In this document: piece by piece, positions 1 to 8,906 of the stretch
Position numbering within the stretch: position 1 is the first letter of the stretch
Layout: each line of letters starts with the position of its first letter
NCBI GenBank assembly: GCA_046156035.1
Contig: JBJXEW010000003.1
Coordinates: forward strand, 1 to 64,000
Direction: 5' to 3'
Length of the DNA: 64,000 bases
Origin: JAEUIX01 sp046156035
Lineage (GTDB): Bacteria > Planctomycetota > Phycisphaerae > Phycisphaerales > UBA1924
Made by a program: the position numbers and the translations under genes
Notes under the pieces: generated by a model
Seen by the model: only the letters and a program-made list of their open reading frames with translations
The model's database searches: none
Told to the model about the DNA's origin: nothing

Positions 1-719
1 TAGCGGGCAAGGCCCGTGGCCGCGGGGAGCGCGGTGCCGGGGGCGACGATGCCCGTCTCCACGCCGATGCCGCCGATGCACTCGCCGTTGCGATAGAGCG
101 GCAGGCCGCCCGAATCCGCCGACATGCCCACCGGCAGCCGCATGAAGTCGCTCGTGGGCAGGCTGGAGAACTGCACCCCGAAGAGCGGCCCGCCGGGCTG
201 GAAGCGCACCAGCGGGGGGAAGTTGCGCTGCACGATGAACGCGGCGGTGCGCGTGCTGAAGGCGTTGCCGCGCGTGGAAAGGAAGGCCGCCGTCCCTGCC
301 TTCGTTGTCGCGGTGATCGAGTTGAGGATCGCCAGACCATCGGGCCGCATGAACAACGCCCCGTTGGCGGGCACCACAAAGTTCGACCGTTCCAGCCCGC
401 CCACGCCCCCCACGCCCTGGCCGATCACCGAGTAGTTCGGCACGCTCCGACCCGCGGCCACGGTCGTCATCCGCACGCACCCGAGCAGGTTGCCCTCCCG
501 GTCCACCACCGAGATCGTCGCGTTCACGTTGAGGGCGTTGGCCCGGTCGATGGCCCGCCGGATGATCAGGTCCACATCCGCGGCCGTCAGCCGCGTGCCC
601 GCGGCCACGTACGCGGGCTGGGCTGATGCCGTGCGGGGCACGCCCAGGGCGACAAAGCCCGCGGCCACAACCACGGCGGAACGGGCCAACGTGCGAACAA
701 ACGTGCGTGCGCTGAACAT
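1..719 (-). CDS. Exported GlcG/HbpS-type heme-binding domain protein (3' end beyond window)
   Basis: The gene reads leftward and runs off the left edge, so only about 239 residues are visible. The first 33 residues form a Sec signal peptide (basic start, hydrophobic core, ASA-Q cleavage site). Next comes a domain starting LTAADVDLIIRRAIDRAN, followed by a VVDREGNLLG strand, a TTKAGTAAF segment and a C-terminal GECIGGIGVE motif, all typical of the GlcG/HbpS (DUF336) fold, which binds heme or small cofactors. A GGAGG box lies 6 nt before the ATG at 719, which fixes the start. Neighbouring genes encode a multiheme cytochrome and a heme oxygenase, so a role in periplasmic heme handling is plausible but inferred. 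The C-terminal part is unseen and may carry another domain. Confidence 0.75.
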   Translation of the reverse strand, partial: MFSARTFVRTLARSAVVVAAGFVALGVPRTASAQPAYVAAGTRLTAADVDLIIRRAIDRANALNVNATISVVDREGNLLGCVRMTTVAAGRSVPNYSVIGQGVGGVGGLERSNFVVPANGALFMRPDGLAILNSITATTKAGTAAFLSTRGNAFSTRTAAFIVQRNFPPLVRFQPGGPLFGVQFSSLPTSDFMRLPVGMSADSGGLPLYRNGECIGGIGVETGIVAPGTALPAATGLAR

Positions 720-959
720 CGGAGGCCTCCAAAGACCGCCCGGCCGCCCTCGGTGCAGGGCAGACGCGGCAAGCGTGGTGCGCGGACCCAGACATGATGC
801 CACGGCGCGGCCCGGCTGTCCAGCACCCACCATGCCCACCCCGCACTTGGGGGAAGGGTACCAGCCACCGGCCGCCGCGTCTGTGCACAACCACGCACGA
901 CACCGTGCCGGCCGGGCCGCTCAGGCGGCGTGGGGTTGCGAAGTGTGGGTGCCACTTGG

Positions 960-965
960 TAGAGT
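960..965 (+). promoter_or_regulatory. Candidate -10 box of the outer-membrane protein gene
   Basis: The hexamer TAGAGT lies 40 nt before the ATG at 1006, with a GAGGGG ribosome-binding site between them. It resembles the TANNNT boxes found before many genes here. No clear -35 element is seen. The stretch from 731 to 1005 holds no convincing gene; an open frame continues through it upstream of the true start but has no gene-like features. Confidence 0.3.
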
Positions 966-1005
966 GGGCGCGGTTCATCGTGGCCTTGTTGAGGGGAACG
1001 GTCTC

Positions 1006-3051
1006 ATGGCACAGCAACACGTTTACGCGGGGCGGATGAACGAACGCACAAGCCGCGGCGGCAACGCCGCGTGGTGGGTGGCCGTGGCCGCGGGCACGGC
1101 CTGTGCCGCGCTGGGTCTGCCCGCGATTGCGCAGGAACCGGCCACGCCTCCCGCCACGCCTCCCGCCCCCCCGCCAGCCACTCCGCCCGCTACCGAAAAG
1201 CCCGCCGACGCCCCGGCCGCCGACCCGGCGAAGGACGCGGCACCCGCGCAGCCGCCCGCCGAGGGCTCATCGCGCCGCCGCCGTGGCGGCGCGGCCGAAG
1301 AAGGCGGCGCGGCCGAGGCCGCCAAGGAGCCAGCGCCGCCGCCCGAGCCGCCCATTGCGGCCGAGCCGGTTGTGGGTCCCACCGACACGCAGGGCTTCGC
1401 CGGGGAGGGCCCGTATCCCGGCCGCATGTTGCTCCAGCGCGAGAGCATCGCCTCGCCCGACCGCTGGCGCATCGGCTGGCCCAGTTGGGACCGCTACGGC
1501 AGGCAGGCCAAGAGCGACCCTGTGCTGATGAACGTCAGCGGCGGCGACTCGCCGTACACGCTCGGCTCGCCCCTGAACCCCTACGACCGCAACATCCTCA
1601 AGGGCGACTACCCGATCATCGGGCAGAACATCTTCTTCAATTTCACGGCCGTGAGCGACACGTTCTATCAGTATCGCAAGAACCCCACGCCGTCGGGCCC
1701 TTCGACCGCCCAGCCCGGCAGTTTCGACACCTTCCGCGACGGGCGGCAGCAGGTCTTCAACCAGAACCTCTTCCTCACGTTCGACATCTTCAAGGGATAC
1801 ACCTCGTACCGGCCCATCGATTGGCTCGTGCGCATCACGCCCGCGTTCAACATCAACCACGTTGACCTGTTCGAGAACGGCAACCTGAACATCAACCCCG
1901 GCCTGGGCGATGAACGCCGCGACAGTTTCGAGACGATCCAGGAGGCCTTCGCCGAGGTGCACCTGGGCGACCTGACCGAGTACTTCGACATCCTCTCGAT
2001 CAAGGTCGGCCGCCAGTTGTTCGTCTCCGACTTCCGCGGCTTCATCTTCAACGACATCTCCGACGGCATCAAACTCACGGGCAACTACGACGCAAACCGC
2101 ATCCAGTGGAACGTCGCGGGGTTCATCTCGCCCGAGAAGGACACCAACAGCGGCCTGAACCAACTCAACTGGCGCGACCAGCAGATCTTCATCGCCAACG
2201 TCTACCTGCAGGACTTCGCCGGCCTGCTCGGCTACACGCTGCAGGGGTCGTTCCACTGGAACCACGACAACTCCCGCGATCGGTTCGACTCCAACGGCAT
2301 CCAGGTGAGACCCGACCTGATCGGCAGCGTCATCAGCAAGGAACTGGACGCGTACTACCTCGGCTTCGCCGGCGACGGCCACATCGGCCGCTGGAACATC
2401 AACCACGCCTTCTACTACGCCTTCGGCGAGGAGAAGCCCAACAACATCGCCGGCATCGACACCGACATCGGCGCGTTCATGGGCGCGATCGAACTCTCCT
2501 ACGACATGGACTGGTTCCGCCCGAAGGTGAGTTTCCTCTACGCCAGCGGCGACGAAGACCCGCTCGACGGCGACGCGGGCGGCTTCGACGCGATCTTCGA
2601 CGACCCCAACTTCGCCGGCGGCCCCACCTCCTTCTACCAGAACCAGGGGCAGCGCATCTTCGGCGTGGGGCTTGACCAGGGCCGCTCGTTCCTCAACACG
2701 CTCAAATCAAGCAAGGCCGAGGGCCAGAGCAACTTCGTCAACCCCGGGGTGTTCCTGTTCAACGCGGGCTACGACGCGGAGATCACGCCGACCCTCCGCA
2801 CCAGTTTCAACTTCAACGCCCTCTTCTTCTCCGACACCAGTTCGCTGGAGTTCGTGCTCAACCAGAACGACATCGGCCAGCAGATCGGCTACGAGATCAA
2901 CCAGTTCGTCCAGTGGCGGCCCTTCCTCAACAACAACATCATCATCTCCGTCGGCGGCTCCCTCTTCTTCCCCGCCGGCGGTTTCAACGACATCTACAAC
3001 GACCAGCAACTCCTCGGCCAGATTTTCACCGGTGTCACGCTGACGTACTAG
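1006..3051 (+). CDS. Putative outer-membrane beta-barrel (porin-like) protein
   Basis: 681 residues. The start at 1006 is chosen because GAGGGG lies 9 nt upstream and a signal peptide follows (residues about 20-42, AIA-Q cleavage); a second ATG at 1036 is possible. The mature protein begins with about 75 residues rich in Pro and Ala plus an Arg-rich patch (SSRRRRGG). About 550 residues then alternate polar and hydrophobic positions with many aromatic and Asn/Asp residues, ending in TGVTLTY, which looks like a transmembrane beta-barrel with a C-terminal aromatic residue. No known porin family was recognised with certainty. It lies 90 nt upstream of a large multiheme cytochrome lipoprotein and is probably co-transcribed with it, which suggests a porin-cytochrome module for moving electrons across the outer membrane (inference). 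Confidence 0.7.
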   Translation: MAQQHVYAGRMNERTSRGGNAAWWVAVAAGTACAALGLPAIAQEPATPPATPPAPPPATPPATEKPADAPAADPAKDAAPAQPPAEGSSRRRRGGAAEEGGAAEAAKEPAPPPEPPIAAEPVVGPTDTQGFAGEGPYPGRMLLQRESIASPDRWRIGWPSWDRYGRQAKSDPVLMNVSGGDSPYTLGSPLNPYDRNILKGDYPIIGQNIFFNFTAVSDTFYQYRKNPTPSGPSTAQPGSFDTFRDGRQQVFNQNLFLTFDIFKGYTSYRPIDWLVRITPAFNINHVDLFENGNLNINPGLGDERRDSFETIQEAFAEVHLGDLTEYFDILSIKVGRQLFVSDFRGFIFNDISDGIKLTGNYDANRIQWNVAGFISPEKDTNSGLNQLNWRDQQIFIANVYLQDFAGLLGYTLQGSFHWNHDNSRDRFDSNGIQVRPDLIGSVISKELDAYYLGFAGDGHIGRWNINHAFYYAFGEEKPNNIAGIDTDIGAFMGAIELSYDMDWFRPKVSFLYASGDEDPLDGDAGGFDAIFDDPNFAGGPTSFYQNQGQRIFGVGLDQGRSFLNTLKSSKAEGQSNFVNPGVFLFNAGYDAEITPTLRTSFNFNALFFSDTSSLEFVLNQNDIGQQIGYEINQFVQWRPFLNNNIIISVGGSLFFPAGGFNDIYNDQQLLGQIFTGVTLTY

Positions 3052-3084
3052 CCCGTCCTGCGTCCGCGCGTTTCATGGCCCTGG

Positions 3085-3110
3085 TTTGCCCTTTGCTATT
3101 TGCCCTTTGA
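3085..3110 (+). repeat. Tandem heptamer repeat, TTTGCCC/TTTGCTA type
   Basis: Three exact 7-nt units (TTTGCCC, TTTGCTA, TTTGCCC) and a partial TTTGA sit between the beta-barrel gene and the cytochrome gene. The same unit recurs at 14007-14034 and 14105-14132. This resembles the short tandem heptamer repeats known from cyanobacterial intergenic regions. Its function is unknown. Confidence 0.7.
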
Positions 3111-3141
3111 CTCTCTTGCTCCTGCCTCGGAGGCCTCCCCC

Positions 3142-6100
3142 ATGTCCACCCCTTCCCGCCGCCTCGCCCCCACCTTCTTCGCCTCACTCGCAGGCGCGGC
3201 GTCGCTCCTCGTCGTTCTCGCCGCGTGCGAGCATCAGTACTACTGGCGCGGCGCCGAGCGCCACGACGACAGCGAAACCGCCAAGATGATGACCATGGAC
3301 CCGGCCGAGGCGCGCCGGGTGTTTCTTGCCAGCATGGCCCCCGCCGCGCCCGGCAAGGGGGCCTACGCGGGCACCGAGGGCGTGAAAGCCCAGGACGCGG
3401 CTAACGCCAAGAGCAAGGGCTGCATCTCCTGCCACACCACCGGCGACTCGCCGTCCATGCACGCCGGCGACAGCGTCGCCATCTCCTGCATCGATTGCCA
3501 CGGCGGCAACGGCGAGGTGATGAGCACCATGGCCGAGGCCGGCCGCCCCGGCAAGCCCGGCACGCCCATCCATGATGAGGCGTATCTCAAGGCCATGCAC
3601 GAGGCCCACGTGCAGCCCAAGAACCCGCAAGGCTGGTACGGCGCGGACGTGGCCGACGGCACCGCCAAGTTCGGCGAGCACGCCCACGCCGACCCCAAGC
3701 ACATGCACGGCTCACGCAACCCGCGGATTACGTACGCCGCGTTCCAGCAGGAATCGGCCGAGTTCGTGCGCTTCATCAACCCCGGCGACCTGCGCATCGC
3801 CGACCTCGCCTGCGGCGCCTGCCACGGCGACAAGATGAACGGCGACCACATCGACCGCGTCCGTCACAGCATGATGAGCCACGGGGCCCAGTTGTGGGGC
3901 GCGGCCCTCTACAACAACGGTGCCGTCCCCAACAAGTGGACGCGCTACGGCGAGGCCTACGACGTCTTCGGCCGCCCGGCCCGCCTGCAGGGCGTGGCCC
4001 TTGATGCCAAGAACGACGGCGACCCGCAGTGGCGCAACCCGACGCAAACCGAGATCACCAAGCACGGCGTGCTGCCGTACCTCGAACCCCTCCCCGCGTG
4101 GAACATCGCCCAGCCCGGCAACATCCTCCGCATCTTCGAGCGCGGCCAGCGCCTCCCCAACCCCGAGATCGGCCAGCCCAACGTCTTCGTCGAGCCCGGC
4201 AAGCCCGACAAGCAACTCTCACCCCGCGGCCTCGGCACCCTCCTCCGGGCCGACCCCGTCTTCCTGGGCATCCAGAAAACCCGCCTCCTCGACCCCATCC
4301 TCCCCATGCTCGGCACCAACGACCACGCGGGCGACTACCGCTCCAGCGGCTGCACCGCCTGCCACGTCGTCTACGCCAACGACCGCCAGAAGTATCACAA
4401 CGACCCCGCCTACGCGGCAACCGAGAAGTACGCCGAGTTCGGCAACCAGGGCTTCAGTTTCACCGCCGACCCCACCATTCCCAAAGACGAGTCCGGCCAC
4501 CCCATCAAGCACATCCTCACCAGCGGCGTGCCCAACAGCAGTTGCGTCGTCTGCCACATGCACCCCGGCACCAGTTTCGCCAACTCCTACGTGGGCTACA
4601 TGTGGTGGGATAACGAGTCCGACGGCGAGTTCATGTACCCCTCCAAGAGCCGCACGCCCACGGCCGAAGAGGAGTGGTTCCACCAGCGCAAGAACCCCGA
4701 AGGGGCCAGCCTCAAGGGTTTGTGGTCAGACCTGTACCCGGACGACACGAGCCACACCGGCGAAGTGGCCGGGGCGAACTTCCTGCAGCGCGTCGGTGAG
4801 CCCCGCAAGGGCGACGGCAGCACCGTGAACGACAAACTCAAGCACAACCAGTTCGCCGACTTCCACGGGCACGGGTGGATGTTCCGGGCGATCTTCAAGA
4901 AAGACCGCCACGGCAACCTGCTCACCAAAGACGACGCGAAGATCGACCCCGCCGACCCCAACAAGTGGGACAAGGCCGTTCACCTGAAGGACATCCACCT
5001 CGAGCGCGGCATGCAGTGCGTGGATTGTCACTTCATCCAGGACTCCCACGGCGACGGCAAGTTGTACGGCGAGGTTCGCGCCGCCGTCGAGATCACCTGC
5101 ATCGACTGCCACGGCACGGCGGACAAGTACGCCACGCTCAAGACCAGCGGCCCCGCCGCGCCACCCGGTGGGCGCGATATCCGCCGGACGGCCGGCGGCA
5201 AGGCTCGCTTCAAGTGGGAGTTGGGCACGCTCTACCAGTACTCCGCCATGGACCCGGACCTCAAGTGGGAGGTCGTGCAGACACTCGACACCGTCAACCC
5301 GCTCTCGGCTTGGTCGCTCGCCAACCCCGCCTCCAGCGAGAAGAGCCGCTACGCCAAGACTGTGCAGAAGCAGCGCAGCAGCGATGGCAAACTGCAATGG
5401 GGCGACCTGCCCACCGTCAAAGACGACAAGGGCAAGCAGAGCGTTGACCACTCCAAACTCGCCCACAGCGAGAACGACATGGAGTGCTACACCTGCCACA
5501 CCAGTTGGATGACCAGTTGCGCCGGCTGCCACCTGCCCATGAAGGCCAACAAGCGCGCCCCCATGCTGCACAACGAGAACATGTACACGCGCAACTTCAC
5601 GCAGTACAACTACCAGGTCCTGCGCGATGACACGTACATGCTCGGCCGCGACTCCGCCGTCAAGGCGATGACCTCCGGCCGCGACCCTCTCACGCAGGGC
5701 GGCAAGATCGTCCCCATCCGCTCAAGTTCCGCGGTTCTCGTCGGCAGCCAGAACGCCCAGCGCGAGTGGATCTACAGCCAGCAACAAACCGTCAGCAGCG
5801 AGGGCTACTCCGGCCAGGCCTTCAACCCCCACTTCCCCCACGCCACCGGTGGCAAGAACACCACCAAGATGTGCAACGACTGCCACGTCTCGGCCGACAA
5901 CGACAACAACGCCTGGATGGCCCAGTTGTTCCTCCAGGGCACCAACTTCACCAACTTCCTCGGCCGCTTCATCTACGTCGCCACGGGCGCTGAGGGTTTC
6001 GAGGCCGTCGTGGCCACCGAGCGTGAAGACCCGCAGGCCGTCTTCGGCTCCTCCCTCCACGCGCTCGCCTACCCGGACGAGCACGCCGCGTTCGTCAACG

Positions 6101-7455
6101 GCGGCCGCCGCCTTCACGAAAGTTACGAGCACGGCGCCGACGGCGTCTTCGGCTTCGGCGGCGAGATTCTCGACCTGCAACTCCGCGGCGAGTACGTCTA
6201 CGCCGCGCGCGGTTCCAGCGGCTTCTACGTCTTCGACGTCGCCAACATCGACAACAAGGGCTTCTCCGAGCGCATCGTCACCAGCCCCGTCTCGCCCTTG
6301 GGCCAGGAACTCGGCTTCGACACGTCGTACGCCGTTAGCATCGCCAGCCCCGCCACCGTCGCGGTCGACCCCGCCCGCGGCCGCTACTCCAACGACCCCT
6401 CCAAGCCCTACGCCAACGTGCTGGCCGACCCCGAGCCCCACCACGTGAACATGGAGCAGAAGGTCCACCCGATGTACGCCTACATCTACATCGGCGACCG
6501 CGATGAGGGCCTCATCATGACCTTCGCCGCCACGCTTCTCGACGGCGACCCGCAGAACAACTACCTCAGCCGCGCCAAACTCGCCGACGGCACCACCGCC
6601 TTCAACCCCGGCGGTCGCTTGTCCGGCCTCACCCAACTCGTCTGCGCCGGGCACTACCTCTACGCCACCAGCAAGAGCGGCCTCACCATCATCGATATCG
6701 ACAACCCCACCGATCCCAAGGTCGTCGCCACCATCGGCAGCGATCAACTCATCGATCCGCAGTCCGTCGCCGTGCAGTTCCGCTACGCCTTCGTCGCCGA
6801 CCGCGAGGGCCTCAAGGTCGTGGACATCACCAACCCCGCCGCGCCCTCCGTCGTCCCCGGCGCCCTCGTGAAGATGGACGATGCCCGCCGCGTCTACATC
6901 GCCCGCGGCTACGCCATGGTCGCCGCGGGCAAGCAGGGCCTCGCCATCGTCGATGCCGAGACCGCCACCTCGCCCAAACTCGTGCAGTTCTACAACGCCA
7001 ACGGTGTCATCAACGACTGCCGCGATGTCAAGGTCGGCTTCGCCAACGCCTCCGCCTTCGCCTACCTCGCCGACGGCAAGAACGGCCTGCGCATCGTGCA
7101 ACTCTTCTCCCCCAACTCCGTGCCGCAGTTCCGCGGCTTCCACATGCCCCTCGCGCCCGAACTCGTCGCCAACTACAAGACCCACGGCCCCGCGCTCGCC
7201 ATCAGCAAGGGCCTCGACCGCGACCGCGCGGCGGACGAATCGGGCCACCAGATCGCCGTCTTCGGCCGCGTGGGCGCACGCCCGCTCAACAAGCCCGAGA
7301 TGGACAAGATGTACCTCAACAACGGCCAACTGTGGACGGTCACCAACACGCCCCCCACCGCCGCGCTCCCCTTCACGTTCTCCTCCCCCGAAACCGCCCC
7401 AAAGAAGAAAGAAGGCGCGGCAGAAGAAAGCACGGGCACGCGGCGGCGAAGGTAA
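3142..7455 (+). CDS. Decaheme c-type cytochrome lipoprotein with C-terminal LVIVD repeats
   Basis: 1437 residues. The start at 3142 has GGAGG 8 nt upstream and gives a lipoprotein signal ending LVVLAAC (lipid-bearing Cys29). Ten CXXCH heme-binding motifs begin at residues 94, 116, 224, 404, 468, 626, 653, 782, 793 and 911, so about ten covalent hemes are expected. From about residue 1000 the protein changes to repeated units such as GLTIIDIDNPTDP, GLKVVDITNPAAP and GLAIVDAE, which are LVIVD-type repeats likely to form a beta-propeller. The C-terminus is Lys/Arg rich (TGTRRRR). As an outer-membrane-anchored multiheme protein next to a beta-barrel protein it probably carries electrons to or from the cell surface. 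The fusion and heme count are seen; the electron-transfer role is inferred. Confidence 0.88.
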   Translation: MSTPSRRLAPTFFASLAGAASLLVVLAACEHQYYWRGAERHDDSETAKMMTMDPAEARRVFLASMAPAAPGKGAYAGTEGVKAQDAANAKSKGCISCHTTGDSPSMHAGDSVAISCIDCHGGNGEVMSTMAEAGRPGKPGTPIHDEAYLKAMHEAHVQPKNPQGWYGADVADGTAKFGEHAHADPKHMHGSRNPRITYAAFQQESAEFVRFINPGDLRIADLACGACHGDKMNGDHIDRVRHSMMSHGAQLWGAALYNNGAVPNKWTRYGEAYDVFGRPARLQGVALDAKNDGDPQWRNPTQTEITKHGVLPYLEPLPAWNIAQPGNILRIFERGQRLPNPEIGQPNVFVEPGKPDKQLSPRGLGTLLRADPVFLGIQKTRLLDPILPMLGTNDHAGDYRSSGCTACHVVYANDRQKYHNDPAYAATEKYAEFGNQGFSFTADPTIPKDESGHPIKHILTSGVPNSSCVVCHMHPGTSFANSYVGYMWWDNESDGEFMYPSKSRTPTAEEEWFHQRKNPEGASLKGLWSDLYPDDTSHTGEVAGANFLQRVGEPRKGDGSTVNDKLKHNQFADFHGHGWMFRAIFKKDRHGNLLTKDDAKIDPADPNKWDKAVHLKDIHLERGMQCVDCHFIQDSHGDGKLYGEVRAAVEITCIDCHGTADKYATLKTSGPAAPPGGRDIRRTAGGKARFKWELGTLYQYSAMDPDLKWEVVQTLDTVNPLSAWSLANPASSEKSRYAKTVQKQRSSDGKLQWGDLPTVKDDKGKQSVDHSKLAHSENDMECYTCHTSWMTSCAGCHLPMKANKRAPMLHNENMYTRNFTQYNYQVLRDDTYMLGRDSAVKAMTSGRDPLTQGGKIVPIRSSSAVLVGSQNAQREWIYSQQQTVSSEGYSGQAFNPHFPHATGGKNTTKMCNDCHVSADNDNNAWMAQLFLQGTNFTNFLGRFIYVATGAEGFEAVVATEREDPQAVFGSSLHALAYPDEHAAFVNGGRRLHESYEHGADGVFGFGGEILDLQLRGEYVYAARGSSGFYVFDVANIDNKGFSERIVTSPVSPLGQELGFDTSYAVSIASPATVAVDPARGRYSNDPSKPYANVLADPEPHHVNMEQKVHPMYAYIYIGDRDEGLIMTFAATLLDGDPQNNYLSRAKLADGTTAFNPGGRLSGLTQLVCAGHYLYATSKSGLTIIDIDNPTDPKVVATIGSDQLIDPQSVAVQFRYAFVADREGLKVVDITNPAAPSVVPGALVKMDDARRVYIARGYAMVAAGKQGLAIVDAETATSPKLVQFYNANGVINDCRDVKVGFANASAFAYLADGKNGLRIVQLFSPNSVPQFRGFHMPLAPELVANYKTHGPALAISKGLDRDRAADESGHQIAVFGRVGARPLNKPEMDKMYLNNGQLWTVTNTPPTAALPFTFSSPETAPKKKEGAAEESTGTRRRR

Positions 7456-7476
7456 GTGGTGGGGCGTCGCCTGCAT

Positions 7477-7501
7477 CCCCCTCCGGTCCAACCGGAGGGG
7501 G
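7477..7501 (+). repeat. Perfect 11-bp hairpin after the cytochrome gene
   Basis: CCCCCTCCGGT (7477-7487) pairs perfectly with ACCGGAGGGGG (7491-7501) around a CCA loop. It lies 21 nt after the stop codon of the multiheme cytochrome and is not followed by a T-run. It could end transcription, protect the mRNA 3' end, or be part of a dispersed intergenic element together with the hairpin at 7545-7563. Confidence 0.55.
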
Positions 7502-7544
7502 TGGCCGAGTCTGCGAGGCCGGGGGAGGTGCCTTGCTTTGGTGG

Positions 7545-7563
7545 GGCGGACGTCTCGTCCGCC
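7545..7563 (+). repeat. Hairpin GGCGGACG-TCT-CGTCCGCC
   Basis: An 8-bp perfect stem with a TCT loop lies in the gap between the cytochrome gene and the small membrane protein gene. The surrounding sequence (GTGGGGCGGACGTCTCGTCC) resembles a short dispersed intergenic motif that I recall from planctomycete genomes. Only one copy is visible in this window. Confidence 0.4.
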
Positions 7564-7619
7564 TTCGCAACCCCCCTTTTCCACACTCCCCACCTACTTG
7601 ACGCCCCCCCGCAATCGTC

Positions 7620-7625
7620 TATCCT
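7620..7625 (+). promoter_or_regulatory. Candidate -10 box TATCCT for a leaderless small gene
   Basis: TATCCT ends 7 nt before the ATG at 7633, so transcription would begin at or next to the start codon. There is no ribosome-binding site in between. It is one of a set of similarly spaced boxes in this window. Confidence 0.5.
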
Positions 7626-7632
7626 CATCCAA

Positions 7633-7779
7633 ATGAGACTCACTCTCAAACGCTCGGACACCGCCGCCCCCACCACGCTCGCGACCAAACTCGCCGCCGG
7701 AGCGTTCATCTTCTTCCTTGTCAAGGGCCTGCTCTGGCTCATCATCCCCGCGGCCCTCGCCATCTGGGCTGTCAAGTAG
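7633..7779 (+). CDS. Small single-span membrane protein, 48 residues
   Basis: The reading frame gives 48 residues: a basic, Thr-rich N-terminus (MRLTLKRSDTAAPTT) followed by one long hydrophobic segment (about residues 23-46) ending IWAVK. The family is not recognised. A longer in-frame start at 7456 crosses the intergenic hairpins and is unlikely. The TATCCT box 7 nt before the ATG supports this short start. It lies just ahead of the heme oxygenase gene and may share its transcript. Function unknown. Confidence 0.55.
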   Translation: MRLTLKRSDTAAPTTLATKLAAGAFIFFLVKGLLWLIIPAALAIWAVK

Positions 7780-7786
7780 CACGCAC

Positions 7787-8719
7787 ATGAACAGCCACCA
7801 CCCCCCCACCGACCCCGCCGCCGCGCCCGCCCCCCCCGCCGGCAAGTGCCCGTACACCGCCACCAAGAACGCGGTCGCCCGTCTCTTCGGCTTTGGCGGC
7901 GCGGCCGCGCCCGCCACTGATGCGGGCAGCCCTCACACGCACCCGTCCGCCACAGCGCACGGAGAACACGCCGCGCACGGTTCTGCCGCGCACGGCCCGG
8001 CCCCAGCCACGGCAACCCCGCACGCCCCCCCCGCCGGCCTTCACGACGCCCTCAAAACCCGCACATGGCCCCTGCATCAGCAGGCCGAGCATCATCCCTT
8101 CCAGGCCGCCATCATGCGCGGCAGCGTGCCACGGCGCGGGTACATCGCCCAACTCGAACAGACGCTCCTCGTGCATCAGGCCCTCGAAGGCCACCTCGCG
8201 GCTCTCCGCCACAGCGTGCCCGCCATTGGCGCGATGGTCCGCGACTACCACTTCCGCGTGCCCCACGCACGCGCCGACCTCGCGGTTCTGGGCGGCAACA
8301 CATTCCCCGTGCCGCTCTCGCCCACGCAGTCGCTCATCGCCGAGATCAACGCCGCGGCGATGAACCGCCCGCACGCACTCGTCGGGTACTTCTACGTGCT
8401 CGAAGGCTCCACCAACGGCGCCAAGTTCATCGCCAAGGCCCTCGCCCGCGCGCTCAACATCACCGACGGGCAGGGCCTGTCGTATCAAGACCCCCACGGC
8501 GACCAGCAGCGCTCGCGATGGGCCGAGTTCAAGGCCAGCCTGAACACGCTTGGCCTCTCGCCCGCGCAAGAGGGCGAGGTGGTCGAGGCCGCCACGTCTC
8601 TCTTCGCGTGGAACGTTGCGCTCTTCGACCTGCTCGCGGCACGCTTCCCCATCACCGATGCACCGGCGATCGAGGTTCCCGCCCGCCACGCCCAGGGCGC
8701 AGCACCCGCAACCGCCTGA
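7787..8719 (+). CDS. Heme oxygenase with CP motif and His-rich N-terminal extension
   Basis: 310 residues. Residues about 85-300 match the biliverdin-producing heme oxygenase fold: TWPLHQQAE with proximal His97, and YVLEGSTNGAKFI corresponding to the conserved distal-helix region. Such enzymes open the heme ring to give biliverdin, CO and iron. The first 84 residues are unusual: a Cys-Pro motif at Cys21 (GKCPY), which resembles a heme regulatory motif, and then a Pro/Ala linker with about eight histidines (residues 50-79). The start at 7787 lies 7 nt after the stop of the small membrane gene; an upstream frame extension would overlap that gene. No signal peptide is seen, so it should be cytoplasmic. 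Heme-related neighbours fit a heme turnover role. Confidence 0.85.
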   Translation: MNSHHPPTDPAAAPAPPAGKCPYTATKNAVARLFGFGGAAAPATDAGSPHTHPSATAHGEHAAHGSAAHGPAPATATPHAPPAGLHDALKTRTWPLHQQAEHHPFQAAIMRGSVPRRGYIAQLEQTLLVHQALEGHLAALRHSVPAIGAMVRDYHFRVPHARADLAVLGGNTFPVPLSPTQSLIAEINAAAMNRPHALVGYFYVLEGSTNGAKFIAKALARALNITDGQGLSYQDPHGDQQRSRWAEFKASLNTLGLSPAQEGEVVEAATSLFAWNVALFDLLAARFPITDAPAIEVPARHAQGAAPATA

Positions 8720-8906
8720 GCCGCCGGCCCCCACGCGGCCGTTGCGCCCAGGCGCGGCAGAAATCCTCAAAGCCCGCTGGCACCCTAGCATCTTGTGTTG
8801 CACACTTGAACTGCGGTCGGCACCCCCCCACCGGTCCGGCTCAGGCACGCCCCCACGTCCGCGGGCGGCTGACGGACCTGCCCGACGAGGCAAGGACGCT
8901 GGCGTC

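Noticed and set aside
490..1005. N-terminal extension of the outer-membrane protein frame
   Set aside because: The open frame overlaps the opposite-strand heme-binding gene, lacks a ribosome-binding site and would place a signal peptide deep inside the protein.
5722..7593. 623-residue open frame opposite the cytochrome gene
   Set aside because: It is Val/Gly/Ala-rich with no motif and lies wholly over the LVIVD region of the cytochrome; a high-GC antisense shadow.
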